From the NCBI RefSeq assembly GCF_001482365.1, contig NZ_CP013254.1:186001-250000 (forward strand): a DNA stretch of 64,000 nt. The letters run 5' to 3'. This stretch comes from Kocuria flava (GTDB lineage Bacteria > Actinomycetota > Actinomycetes > Actinomycetales > Micrococcaceae). Within the stretch, counting starts at the first letter, position 1, and each line of letters begins with the position of its first letter. Below the pieces are notes generated by a model. That model saw only the letters and a list, made by a program, of their open reading frames with translations. It ran no database searches and had not been told where the DNA came from. This document shows, in pieces, positions 16,589 through 24,863 of this stretch. A program made the position numbers and the translations under genes.

Positions 16589-18142
16589 TCAGGCCTGCAG
16601 CTTCTCGGCGGCCTGCTCCTGGCGGCCGAAGACCGGGTTGTGGACCTCGCCCAGGTTGATGTGCACGGCCTGCTGGTCGGTGTAGAAGTCGATCGAGCGG
16701 TAGCCGCCCTCGTGGCCCAGGCCCGAGGCCTTGACGCCGCCGAACGGGGTGCGCAGGTCGCGGACGTTGTTGGAGTTCAGCCAGACCATGCCGGCCTCGA
16801 CGTTCTGGGCGAAGTTGTGGGCCCGCTTGAGGTCGTTGGTCCAGATGTAGGCGGCCAGTCCGTACTTGGTGTTGTTGGCCAGCGCCAGCGCCTCCTCGTC
16901 CGTGTCGAACGGGGTGATGGCCACGACCGGGCCGAAGATCTCCTCCTGGAAGATCCGGGCGTCCGGGGCCACGTCGGCGAAGACGGTCGGGCGGATGAAG
17001 TTGCCCTCCGGGAACTCCTCGGGGCGCCCGCCGCCGGCGGTCAGGCGGGCCTCGCCCTTGCCGATCTCCACGTAGGACATGACCTTCTCGAAGTGCTCCG
17101 GGTGCACGAGGGCGCCGACCTCGGTGCTCTCGTCGTGCGGCAGGCCGACCCGCACGCGCTGGGCCTGGGCGGAGTAGCGCTCCACGAACTCGTCGTAGAC
17201 CCCGCGCTGGACGAGGATGCGCGAGCCGGCGGTGCAGCGCTCGCCGTTGAGGGAGAAGACGCCGAAGATCGTCGCGTCGATGGCGGCGTCCAGGTCGGCG
17301 TCCGCGAAGACGACGGCCGGGGACTTCCCGCCCAGCTCCATGGACAGCCCCTTGAGGTGCGGGGCGGCGTTGCCGAAGATGATCTGGCCGGTGCGGGACT
17401 CGCCGGTGAAGGAGATCAGCGGCACGTCCGGGTGCTTGACCAGCGAGTCGCCGGCGTAGCCCTCCTCGCCGAAGCCGTGGACGATGTTGAACACGCCCTT
17501 CGGCAGGCCGGCCTCCTCGAAGATGCCCGGCCACAGGGAGGCGGAGAGCGGGGTGAACTCGGCCGGCTTGAGGACCACGGTGTTGCCGGTGGCCAGGGCC
17601 GGGCCCAGCTTCCAGGACTCGAGCATGAACGGGGTGTTCCACGGGGTGATCAGCCCGGCGACGCCGATCGGCTTGCGGTTGACGTAGTTGACCTGCCGGC
17701 CGGGGACCTTGAAGGCGTCGTCGTGCTGGGCGACGATCAGGTCCGCGAAGAAGCGGAAGTTCTCCGCGGCGCGGCGGGCCTGCCCGAGGGCCTGCTTGAT
17801 CGGCAGGCCGGTGTCGTAGCACTCCATCTCGGCCAGGGCCTGGCCGCGGGTCTCGACGATGTCGGCGATCCGGTGCAGCACGCGGGAGCGCTCCCGCGGG
17901 AGCATGCCCGGCCAGGGACCGTTCTCGAAGGCGTCCTTGGCGGCGGCGACGGCGGCGTCGACGTCGGCGACCTTGCCCGAGGCGGCGGTGATGTAGGCCT
18001 CGTTGGTCACCGGGTCCAGCACCTCGAAGGTGTCGCCGTCGATCGAGTCGACGTGCTCGCCGTCGATGTAGTGCTGGATCTTCTCGGGCAGGTCGGCCGG
18101 GGCCCAGGTGCGGGCGTCGGTCGCGGTGTTCTGGGTGTTCAC
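16589..18142 (-). CDS. hpaE: 5-carboxymethyl-2-hydroxymuconate semialdehyde dehydrogenase
   Basis: 517 residues, NAD-dependent aldehyde dehydrogenase superfamily. It oxidises the ring-cleavage semialdehyde to 5-carboxymethyl-2-hydroxymuconate. Motifs are LITPWNTPFMLESWKLGPAL (cofactor binding), LSMELGGKSP (general-base Glu), NGERCTAGSR (nucleophilic Cys) and EEIFGPVVAI. The GTG start at 18142 is preceded by GGAAGGA. Its position between the GntR regulator and hpaD makes the specific assignment much stronger than family similarity alone. Confidence 0.92.
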   Translation of the reverse strand: MNTQNTATDARTWAPADLPEKIQHYIDGEHVDSIDGDTFEVLDPVTNEAYITAASGKVADVDAAVAAAKDAFENGPWPGMLPRERSRVLHRIADIVETRGQALAEMECYDTGLPIKQALGQARRAAENFRFFADLIVAQHDDAFKVPGRQVNYVNRKPIGVAGLITPWNTPFMLESWKLGPALATGNTVVLKPAEFTPLSASLWPGIFEEAGLPKGVFNIVHGFGEEGYAGDSLVKHPDVPLISFTGESRTGQIIFGNAAPHLKGLSMELGGKSPAVVFADADLDAAIDATIFGVFSLNGERCTAGSRILVQRGVYDEFVERYSAQAQRVRVGLPHDESTEVGALVHPEHFEKVMSYVEIGKGEARLTAGGGRPEEFPEGNFIRPTVFADVAPDARIFQEEIFGPVVAITPFDTDEEALALANNTKYGLAAYIWTNDLKRAHNFAQNVEAGMVWLNSNNVRDLRTPFGGVKASGLGHEGGYRSIDFYTDQQAVHINLGEVHNPVFGRQEQAAEKLQA

Positions 18143-18204
18143 AGGAAGTCCTTCCGGAGGGAACGTCGTCGGGTTCGGGTGTGGCCGGGCGGGCCCGGGA
18201 GGGC

Positions 18205-18915
18205 TCAGCCCGTCCCGGTGCCGGCGGGCAGCGCGGCGAGGTAGGCGTCGAGGGTGTTCATCCGGTGCTGGCGGGCGGCGGCCTCGACGACCTCGAAGGG
18301 CGCCTTCTCGGCGATGAGGTCCAGCAGCCGGTCGTGCTCCTCCACCGAGGCCTGCGCCCGTCCGGGGACGTAGGCGAAGGTGGAGGAGCGCAGGGCGGCC
18401 AGGCGGTTCCAGCCCCGGTGCACCAGGTCCAGGATGTGCGCGTTCTGGTGGTGCTCGTAGAGCGTGGAGTGGAACTGCTTGTTGAGCTCGGTGAACTCCA
18501 CCGGGTCGAAGTCCTCGAGCGCCCGGCGCATCCGCCGGTTAATCTCCCGGGCGCGCTGCAGCTCCTCGTCCGTGACCAGCGGGGCGCACTGGGCGGTGGA
18601 GAAGCCCTCCACCAGCGCCAGCGTCTCCATGGTGTAGCGGTACTCCACCGGGTCGATGCCCACCACGGTGGCGCCCACGTTGCGCTCGTAGGCGACCAGT
18701 CCGTCCTGCTGCAGCCGCCGGACCGCCTCGCGCACGGGCACCACGGACATGCCCAGCTCGGCGGCCAGCTGGGCCAGCACGAGGCGGCTGCCCGGGGCGA
18801 AGCGGCCCTGCTGCACGCCCTCCAGGATGGACCGGTAGGCCGTGTCCGCCTTGGACGGCGCCGCGGGGGCGCCCCGCTCCCCCGGGGCGGGGCCGGCGTG
18901 CGGGACGGCGGTCAT
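18205..18915 (-). CDS. GntR family (FCD subfamily) regulator of the hpa operon
   Basis: 236 residues: N-terminal winged helix-turn-helix (LAQLAAELGMSVVPVREAVRRL) and an all-helical FCD effector domain (the FTELNKQFHSTLYEHHQN and SVEEHDRLLDLI segments, with His residues typical of metal-containing FCD domains). The ATG at 18915 overlaps the upstream stop by one base (TGATG), so it is translationally coupled to hpaG and encoded within the operon it probably controls. The perfect palindrome at 20572-20586 is a good operator candidate. Confidence 0.88.
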   Translation of the reverse strand: MTAVPHAGPAPGERGAPAAPSKADTAYRSILEGVQQGRFAPGSRLVLAQLAAELGMSVVPVREAVRRLQQDGLVAYERNVGATVVGIDPVEYRYTMETLALVEGFSTAQCAPLVTDEELQRAREINRRMRRALEDFDPVEFTELNKQFHSTLYEHHQNAHILDLVHRGWNRLAALRSSTFAYVPGRAQASVEEHDRLLDLIAEKAPFEVVEAAARQHRMNTLDAYLAALPAGTGTG

Positions 18916-20495
18916 CAGGGCCGCTCCGCCCGCTGCCGGGACGCCCGGTACTGCTCGTACTTCTGCTTCCACTCGGCGTTGGGCGGGAACAGCCCGTCCA
19001 CCGGGTGGCCCTCGGCCACGCGGTCGTACACCCAGGCGTCCTGCTGCTCCTGCTCGTGGGCGGCCTCGACGACCTCCTCGAGCAGCGACGGCGGCACGAC
19101 GACGACGCCGTCGTCGTCGCCGATGACGATGTCGCCCGGCTGCACCGTGGTGCCGCCGCAGGCGATGGTGCCGCCCACCTCCCAGGGCACGTGGCGGCGG
19201 CCCAGCACGGCCGGGTGCGCGCCGTTGGAGTAGACCTGGATGCCGACCTCGGCGACGGCGGCGGAGTCGCGGACCCCGCCGTCGGTGATCACGGCGGCGG
19301 CGCCGCGCACCCGGGCGCGCAGGGCCAGGACGTCGCCGAGCGTGCCGGTGCCCCTCTCACCGCGGGCCTCCATGACCACCACGTCGTCGGGCTGCACCGA
19401 GTCCATGGCGCGCTTCTGCGCGTTGAACCCGCCGCCGTGGGCCGTGAAGAGGTCCTCGCGATTGGGCACGTAGCGCAGGGTCTTGGCGTAGCCGAGGATG
19501 CGCCGGCCGGGGTGGGTGGGGCGCACACCGTCGATCGTGGCGTTGTCGATGCCCTTCTTCCGCAGCTGCGCGGTGATGGTGGCCACCGCCGTCGCGTCGA
19601 TCTTGGCCCGCAGCTCGTCGGTGAGCAGGGTGCGGTCCGGGCGCGGGGTGGCGGGCACGTAGTGGTCGCTCTCCTCCGCGCCGCCCCCGGCCTCCTGGAC
19701 CGGCGGCAGGCCGGCGGCCTCGCGGGAGCCCCACGCCTCCTCCCGCTGGGTGTCGTCGACCTGAGGCTGCGCCCCGTACGGGGCCATGGCGTGCTCCCCC
19801 GCCACCACGCGGGTGACCAGGCGGCCGCTGGAGGGCGCCCCGGGCGCCCCGGGCGCGTCCACCTCCACCTCGACGACGTCGCCGGGCCGGGCCACGGAGG
19901 ACCCGGCCGGCGTGCCGGTCAGGATGACGTCGCCCTCCTCCAGCGTCATCAGCTGGGAGAGGTCGGCGACCAGCCGGCCGAACGGGAAGACGAGGTCCTC
20001 GGTGGTGTCCTCCTGGACGAGCTCGCCGTTGACCCAGGTGCGCACGCGCAGCCCGGCGGGGTCGACCCGGTCGGCCGCGATGACCTCCGGGCCCAGGGGC
20101 GTGTAGCCGTCCCCGGACTTGTTCTTGACGTTGGAGCCCTTGTCCGCGTGCCGCAGGTCGTAGAGGCCCCAGTCGTTGGCGGCGGTCACGCCGGAGACCT
20201 TGGACCAGCCGTCCTCCGGGCGCACGCGGCGGCACGTCTGCCCGATGACCAGGGCGATCTCCCCCTCGTAGGCCAGCAGCTCGGTGCCGGCCGGGCGCTC
20301 GATCGTGTCGCCGGTCCGGGCGATCGAGGTCCCTGCCTTGAGGAAGTAGCCGGGGAACTTCGGGGAGCGGCCCCGCTGGGCGATGCGGGAGGGGTAGTTC
20401 AGGTGCAGGGCGATGACCTTCCCGGGGCGGTGCGCCCTGTCGGTGAAGTCAACGGGCCCGGTGGTCCCGGCGGAATCCGGTGTCGTCTCTGCCAT
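18915..20495 (-). CDS. hpaG: HpaG-type isomerase/decarboxylase (FAH family) fused to an RraA-like domain
   Basis: 526 residues, roughly twice the size of a single FAH-fold unit. Residues ~25-235 are a fumarylacetoacetate hydrolase-type domain with metal-binding Glu77 and Glu79 (YEGEIALVIG), Asp108 (NDWGLYDL) and LTGTPAG. This is the HpaG isomerase/decarboxylase of homoprotocatechuate breakdown. Residues ~245-290 form a Pro/Glu-rich linker. Residues ~290-515 are RraA-like, with GGVRD at 406-410 and GDDDGVVVVP at 459-468. RraA-fold proteins include 4-hydroxy-4-methyl-2-oxoglutarate/oxaloacetate aldolases and decarboxylases, so the second domain could supply the decarboxylase or an extra 2-oxoacid step. 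It is the first gene of the operon. Confidence 0.88.
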   Translation of the reverse strand: MAETTPDSAGTTGPVDFTDRAHRPGKVIALHLNYPSRIAQRGRSPKFPGYFLKAGTSIARTGDTIERPAGTELLAYEGEIALVIGQTCRRVRPEDGWSKVSGVTAANDWGLYDLRHADKGSNVKNKSGDGYTPLGPEVIAADRVDPAGLRVRTWVNGELVQEDTTEDLVFPFGRLVADLSQLMTLEEGDVILTGTPAGSSVARPGDVVEVEVDAPGAPGAPSSGRLVTRVVAGEHAMAPYGAQPQVDDTQREEAWGSREAAGLPPVQEAGGGAEESDHYVPATPRPDRTLLTDELRAKIDATAVATITAQLRKKGIDNATIDGVRPTHPGRRILGYAKTLRYVPNREDLFTAHGGGFNAQKRAMDSVQPDDVVVMEARGERGTGTLGDVLALRARVRGAAAVITDGGVRDSAAVAEVGIQVYSNGAHPAVLGRRHVPWEVGGTIACGGTTVQPGDIVIGDDDGVVVVPPSLLEEVVEAAHEQEQQDAWVYDRVAEGHPVDGLFPPNAEWKQKYEQYRASRQRAERP

Positions 20496-20571
20496 GCCGT
20501 CCTGCCTTCGTGGTCGTCAGGTCCCCGGGTCACCGCGTCCGGCGGTGTGTCCGGGATCTCGTTGCTCAAGA

Positions 20572-20586
20572 TCGTATCTGATACGA
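20572..20586. promoter_or_regulatory. Perfect palindrome upstream of hpaG, GntR operator candidate
   Basis: TCGTATCTGATACGA is a perfect 15-bp palindrome, 77 bp upstream of the hpaG start. Its minus-strand half contains TACGAT, usable as a -10 element, so binding would block transcription. The rest of the 498-bp gap between hpaG and the lipoprotein gene at 20994 shows no convincing gene. It contains only GC-rich sequence and a moderately AT-rich patch at 20600-20705. Confidence 0.65.
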
Positions 20587-20993
20587 AGCATCCCGACCAC
20601 CCCTCTGCGGGAGTTTTCTGACGCCCTCGGATGCCCGCACCGTGGGCCCACTCCTGCCGATTACCGCAGCAAAGTGTTCGCTAATTCCGGATCCCCTGCT
20701 ACTGTGAGCCGCAGCGCACTCGGGTGAGGCGACCCTTACCGGAAGTGCCCTGCTCCGCCGGTGGCCCGCCCCCCGGTCACCGGCGGGCTCCGTCGCCGCC
20801 GGCCGGCGCCCGGGGGAACCGGCTCTCGCCACCCGGTCCTCCCGGGCGCCGTCCGGCGGCGGCCGAGAGCGACGACCGGCCCGGGCATCCGTGGGGACGC
20901 CCCGGGCCCGTGAGCGCCCGCCCCGGAACCACCCGCCCACCCCGTGCCGGCACACCCCGCCCGGCCGCCCTGCTCCCGGAGGAACCGAGAACC

Positions 20994-21632
20994 ATGCCCC
21001 AGCACCGACCTCTCGCCGTCACCGCCGCGCTCGCCGCCCTGCTCCTGGCCGGCTGCGGCGCCGAGGAGGCCCAGGCGCCCGCGCCCGGGACCACGACCGC
21101 CGCCCCCACGACCACGACCCCCGCCGCCGAGGGCACCGCCCCGGCCGGGGAGGTGCCCCAGGGCGTGGCCGCCCAGTACGCCGTCCTGGACGAGGAGGTC
21201 GCCGCCGAGGGCGGCCGCACGAGCTCCGGGGACTGGGAGGTCGCCTACATCGTGGAACCGGCCGAGGCCTGGTTCGAGACCACCGGGGGCGAGCCGACCC
21301 GGCGCGCACCGGCCGAGGGCGAGACCCACCACCTGGAGATCATCCCGATCGACGCGGCCACCGGCCGGATCGTGCCCGACGTCCCGGTCCGGCTGGAGGT
21401 CCTCGACGAGAACGGCGAGGTCGTGGACGCGAAGGAGCTGATGTTCTTCCACGCCGAGTTCTTCCACTACGCCAACAACTTCAGCGTTCCCGAGGCCGGC
21501 GACTACACCCTGCGCGCCACCCTGCAGCCGCCGAGCTCGCCGCGGCACGGGGAGAGCGTCGAGGAGCTGACCCTGCTGGAGCCGGCGACCGTGACCTTCG
21601 AGGACGTCCGCCTGGAACCGGCCGCCCCCTGA
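20994..21632 (+). CDS. Lipoprotein with P19/iron-transport-like domain
   Basis: 212 residues. The lipoprotein signal peptide ends in ALLLAGC (lipobox Cys), then a Thr/Pro/Ala-rich tether, then a beta-rich domain. The segments THHLEIIPIDAATGRIVPDV and FFHAEFFHYANNFSVPEAG resemble periplasmic P19/Tp34-type iron-binding proteins, with conserved His in the expected places. That family normally works with the FTR1/EfeU permease, which is absent here. GGAGGAA precedes ATG 20994. The secreted lipoprotein call is firm; iron binding is inferred. Confidence 0.65.
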   Translation: MPQHRPLAVTAALAALLLAGCGAEEAQAPAPGTTTAAPTTTTPAAEGTAPAGEVPQGVAAQYAVLDEEVAAEGGRTSSGDWEVAYIVEPAEAWFETTGGEPTRRAPAEGETHHLEIIPIDAATGRIVPDVPVRLEVLDENGEVVDAKELMFFHAEFFHYANNFSVPEAGDYTLRATLQPPSSPRHGESVEELTLLEPATVTFEDVRLEPAAP

Positions 21633-21776
21633 GCCGCCGCTCCCCGGACACGCTCCGGCTCGGGTGCCGCCGCCCACCGGCCTGCTGCCGCCCCGACCTT
21701 GCCCGCCGCGCCCCCGCGGGGCACGATGCCGGGACGAGGCCGGATCCGGGCACACGACGAGAAGGGCGGAGATCCC

Positions 21777-22124
21777 ATGACGACGACGGAGGACCACGGG
21801 GCCGGTGCGGCGGGCACGGTCCCTGCCCGCCCGGACCCGTCCGGCGAACGCCCCACGGGGCACGACCAGGACGTGCCCGGCGGGGTCGTCCACGCGCTGC
21901 CGGCGGACCTGCGCGAGGCGCTGACCGCCGACGCCGCGGTGCTCTCCGCCTGGCGGGACATCACGCCCCTGGCCCGCAACGAGTTCATCTGCTGGGTCGA
22001 CGACGCCAAGCAGCAGGCGACCCGGCAGCGCCGCATCCGCCGGACCGGGGAGGAGCTCGCGGAGGGCATGCGCCGGCCCTGCTGCTGGCCGGGGTGCGCG
22101 CACCGCGAGCGCACCGGCAGGTGA
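21777..22124 (+). CDS. YdeI/OmpD-associated (OmdA) family protein
   Basis: 115 residues. After a polar N-terminus, the domain LPADLREALTADAAVLSAWR, then LARNEFICWVDDAKQQATRQRRIRR and GMRRPCCWPGC, matches the short C-terminal YdeI/OmdA domain seen in many actinobacteria. Its biochemical role is not established. The start at 21777 has AAGGGCGGAG upstream. It stands alone between the lipoprotein and excalibur genes. Confidence 0.75.
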   Translation: MTTTEDHGAGAAGTVPARPDPSGERPTGHDQDVPGGVVHALPADLREALTADAAVLSAWRDITPLARNEFICWVDDAKQQATRQRRIRRTGEELAEGMRRPCCWPGCAHRERTGR

Positions 22125-22408
22125 GGCGGGTCGCCCCGGAAGACGCCCCCTCTCCGGGGTGACGCGCCGAGAACGCGGGCAGACGCCGCGCCCCGCAACG
22201 AGTCGCGGGCCCAGGTGGCGGTCCCCGGTGCCCCGGACGACGGGCGGGCCCGTCCGCGCCGGGCCGCGCCCCGGGTCGGCAGCCTGTCCGGAGGCGAAGT
22301 CAACAGCGCCTCGTCCGTGCCGTCTTCTGCAGGACTTCCGGTGGTTCCGTGCACGCCCCACGGATACGTTGCAAAGGCAAGCACCCCCCACAGAGAGCGA
22401 GCACGACC

Positions 22409-22885
22409 ATGAGACGAAGCGCAGCAGGCGCCGCACTGATCACCGCCGTCGGGTTCTCGGCCCTGAGCCTCACCCCGGCCACCGCCGCGGTGCTGCCGTT
22501 CCCCGACTGTGACGCCGCCGCAGCCGCCGGCATCCACAACATCCCCGCCGACAGCCCTGCCTACGCCCCCGCCCTGGACAGCGACTCCGACGGCATCGGC
22601 TGCGAGAGCCCGATCCACGCCTACGACGCCGCGAAGGTGGCGCAGATCGTGGCCACGGACGAGCAGGTCGCGCAGCTGCCCCCGCACACCGGGATCATCT
22701 CCGGACCCGGGGGCACCGGCGTGGATCAGTCGACCGGGGGCGGGACGAACGCCGGGATGAACGTCGACTCCGGCGTCGCCGCCCCGCCCGCGGACGGCAC
22801 CGCGGCCACCGCGGTGGCCGGCGGCCTGGTCCTGGCCGCGGCCGGGGGCGGGCTCCTGCTGCGCCGGCGCGCCCGGTCGGCCTAG
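22409..22885 (+). CDS. Secreted/membrane-anchored excalibur calcium-binding protein
   Basis: 158 residues. The signal peptide (MRRSAAGAALITAVGFSA up to ATAA) is followed by an excalibur domain: FPDCDAAAAAGIHNIP, then the Ca2+ loop DSDSDGIGCE. After a Gly/Thr-rich linker comes a C-terminal hydrophobic segment ending in RRRARSA. There is no LPXTG motif, so anchoring would be by the membrane helix. GAGAG lies upstream of ATG 22409. A terminator-like hairpin follows. Confidence 0.8.
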   Translation: MRRSAAGAALITAVGFSALSLTPATAAVLPFPDCDAAAAAGIHNIPADSPAYAPALDSDSDGIGCESPIHAYDAAKVAQIVATDEQVAQLPPHTGIISGPGGTGVDQSTGGGTNAGMNVDSGVAAPPADGTAATAVAGGLVLAAAGGGLLLRRRARSA

Positions 22886-22896
22886 TCCTCCGCCGA

Positions 22897-22932
22897 CGGC
22901 CCCGGCGCCTCCGGCAGGAGGAGCCGGGGCCG
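22897..22932 (+). terminator. Terminator-like hairpin after the excalibur gene
   Basis: A 10-bp perfect stem (22897-22906 with 22923-22932) extended inward by CCTCC/GGAGG around a 4-nt loop. It lies 11 bp after the stop. It may also serve the convergent pseudogene at 22985-23869. Confidence 0.6.
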
Positions 22933-22984
22933 TGCGCAGCCGTCGTCGGCAGCGCACGGCAGGCCCCGGCGCTGGGACGAGGTG

Positions 22985-23869
22985 CTAGGGGTGCGGCTCG
23001 GGCTGCGGCGCGGGACCCTCCGCTCCGGTGCTGCGCAACCAGGCGGTGAGCACCTGGCAGGCGAGCTCGAGGTTGGCCATCTGGCAGTGCTGGTCGGCCT
23101 GCTCGGGGCGGGTGAACATCCGCGTCGTGACGCTGCGGGCGCCCGTGAACGCCCGGGCCTGGGCGCGCGTGAGCACCGGGGGCTGGAAGGCGTCGTGCTC
23201 CCCGCACAGCAGCAGCACGTCGTGGCGCACCCGCCCGCTGCCCAGGTGCCGGGCGTTCATGCCCAGGAACCAGTCCGGGACGTCGGCCGGGTCGGAGCTG
23301 TCGAGCATGTACAGGACCTGCTCGACCACCGCGCGCAGGGTCGGCGAGAGACGGGCGCGGGTGCGCACGCTGACGCGCATGAAGGACCGGCGGCGGCGAT
23401 CCGCCGGCAGATCGGGAGGAACTCCTCGATCACCGAGTCGAACCCCCCCGTGCACCAGCACGGTCGCACCGGCTCGCGGCCCCGACGCCGGCAGCGTGTA
23501 GGCCGGCAGCGCCGCGCCGGCATAGGGCACCTCGTGGCGGGCCAGACCGGGGACCGCCGCATCGAACAGCTCACGGTACCGGCGGTAGCGCTCCGCCTTC
23601 AGCGCCGAACTCGGCGGGGTGAAGAACTCTGCGAGCCGCGCACAGCCGGCCGCTTCCCGGAGCCGCCCCTCGGCCGCGGCCCGACGGGACAGGGCCGCGA
23701 ACACCGGGGCGCCGTCCGCCGTCGATCGCAGGCGCGCCGCCGCCGCGGCCAGTTCCGGGCGGTCGGCGGAGCCCAGGGCACGGGCGCGGTTGAGCTGGTA
23801 GTTGACGAAGTCCTGCCGGTGGAACCGTTCGAATCCCACGGGCAGGGCCACGAGGCCCGGGTCGTCCAC
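22985..23869 (-). pseudogene. Broken alpha/beta hydrolase (internal deletion and frameshift)
   Basis: The N-terminal helical part and oxyanion region (GATVLVHGG) are in one frame. The continuation FDSVIEEFLPICRRIAAAG (23386-23442) is in another. The frame then returns for the C-terminal part, VEQVLYMLDSSDPADVPDWF to LLLCGEHDAFQPP, with the Asp/His end of the hydrolase. The segment between, which should hold the GxSxG nucleophile, is missing. The 294-codon frame stays open only because a deletion restored it, so the product cannot be a working hydrolase. The original substrate is unknown. Confidence 0.75.
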
Positions 23870-23932
23870 GCCGTCAGCGTACGCCCGACCCCTCCGGTGT
23901 GTCGCCGATCACGCAACAACGACTTACACTTA

Positions 23933-23944
23933 TTGTCAAGACAA
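23933..23944. promoter_or_regulatory. Operator candidate upstream of the sugar isomerase gene
   Basis: TTGTCAAGACAA has 5-bp inverted arms and lies 26 bp upstream of the start at 23971. TACACT just upstream (23925-23930) could be a -10 element. This suggests repression by a GntR- or LacI-type factor not encoded here. Confidence 0.45.
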
Positions 23945-23970
23945 AGTGAACGAGCTGAAGGAGCCGTGCC

Positions 23971-24855
23971 ATGCCCCAGCTGTCGATGAACGTCACGACG
24001 ACGTTCCACGGCAACGTCGTCAACGACATCGCCGTGGCCAAGGCCGCGGGCTACGGCGGGATCGAGCTGCAGAGCCCGAAGCTCTACCGCTACCTCGACG
24101 CCGGCTACTCCCCCGAGTCGCTGCTGCCGCACCTGGAGGGTCTTCAGGTCACCGGGCTCGGCGCGGTGCTCGACCTCGAGCGCCAGGGTCAGGCCCGCGC
24201 CGGCTTCCTCGCCGAGGTGTCGCGGATGGCGGGTGTCGCCGAGGTGCTGGGCGCGCCGATCCTGCAGCTGTGCACCGGGCCCGTGGACTGGAACGTGGCG
24301 AAGGACTTCAAGGCCGGGAAGCTCGGCCCCGAGGACCCCCGCTACCGCGGGACACTGGGGCTGAGCGAGGACGAGGCGCTGGACGCGGCCGCGGCCAACG
24401 TCCGGGAGGCCGCCGACATCGCGGCCGGCCACGGCCTGGAGCTCTACCTGGAGCCGCTGGCCTGGTCGAACCTCAACCGGCACCGCCACTCGCTTCAGAT
24501 CATCGAGCGCGCCGGGCGCGAGAACGTCGGCATCGCCCTGGACACCTGGCACTACTGGACCACCGGCGACACCCTCGAGGAGGTCGCCGCCACCCCGAAG
24601 GAGCTCATCAAGGCCGCGCACATCTCCGACGGGCTCGACCTCGACCGTGAGCACGACGTGCCGGACCAGAGCGTGCACCGCAACGTCGTCATCGGCGGCG
24701 GGGCGATCCCGCTGCAGGAGTGGATCGACGCGATCAAGTCCACCGGCTACGAGGGGTGGTGGGTCTCGGAGATGTTCAGCGACAAGGCCAACGAGCACGA
24801 CTTCCTCAAGGTCGCCACCACCATGCGCAACCTGCTCGACATCATGACCTCGTGA
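23971..24855 (+). CDS. Sugar phosphate isomerase/epimerase family protein (xylose isomerase-like TIM barrel)
   Basis: 294 residues of the AP endonuclease 2 / xylose isomerase-like TIM barrel group, which includes IolE, IolI and hydroxypyruvate isomerase. Metal-ligand segments are visible: LYLEPLAW (Glu), IALDTWHYW (Asp, His), AAHISDGLD (His) and WWVSEMFSD (Glu). AAGGAG precedes ATG 23971. The Gfo/Idh/MocA dehydrogenase gene follows after 8 bp, so the pair probably act in sequence on an inositol- or sugar-derived ketone. The exact substrate is not known. Confidence 0.85.
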   Translation: MPQLSMNVTTTFHGNVVNDIAVAKAAGYGGIELQSPKLYRYLDAGYSPESLLPHLEGLQVTGLGAVLDLERQGQARAGFLAEVSRMAGVAEVLGAPILQLCTGPVDWNVAKDFKAGKLGPEDPRYRGTLGLSEDEALDAAAANVREAADIAAGHGLELYLEPLAWSNLNRHRHSLQIIERAGRENVGIALDTWHYWTTGDTLEEVAATPKELIKAAHISDGLDLDREHDVPDQSVHRNVVIGGGAIPLQEWIDAIKSTGYEGWWVSEMFSDKANEHDFLKVATTMRNLLDIMTS

Positions 24856-24863
24856 GGAAACCC

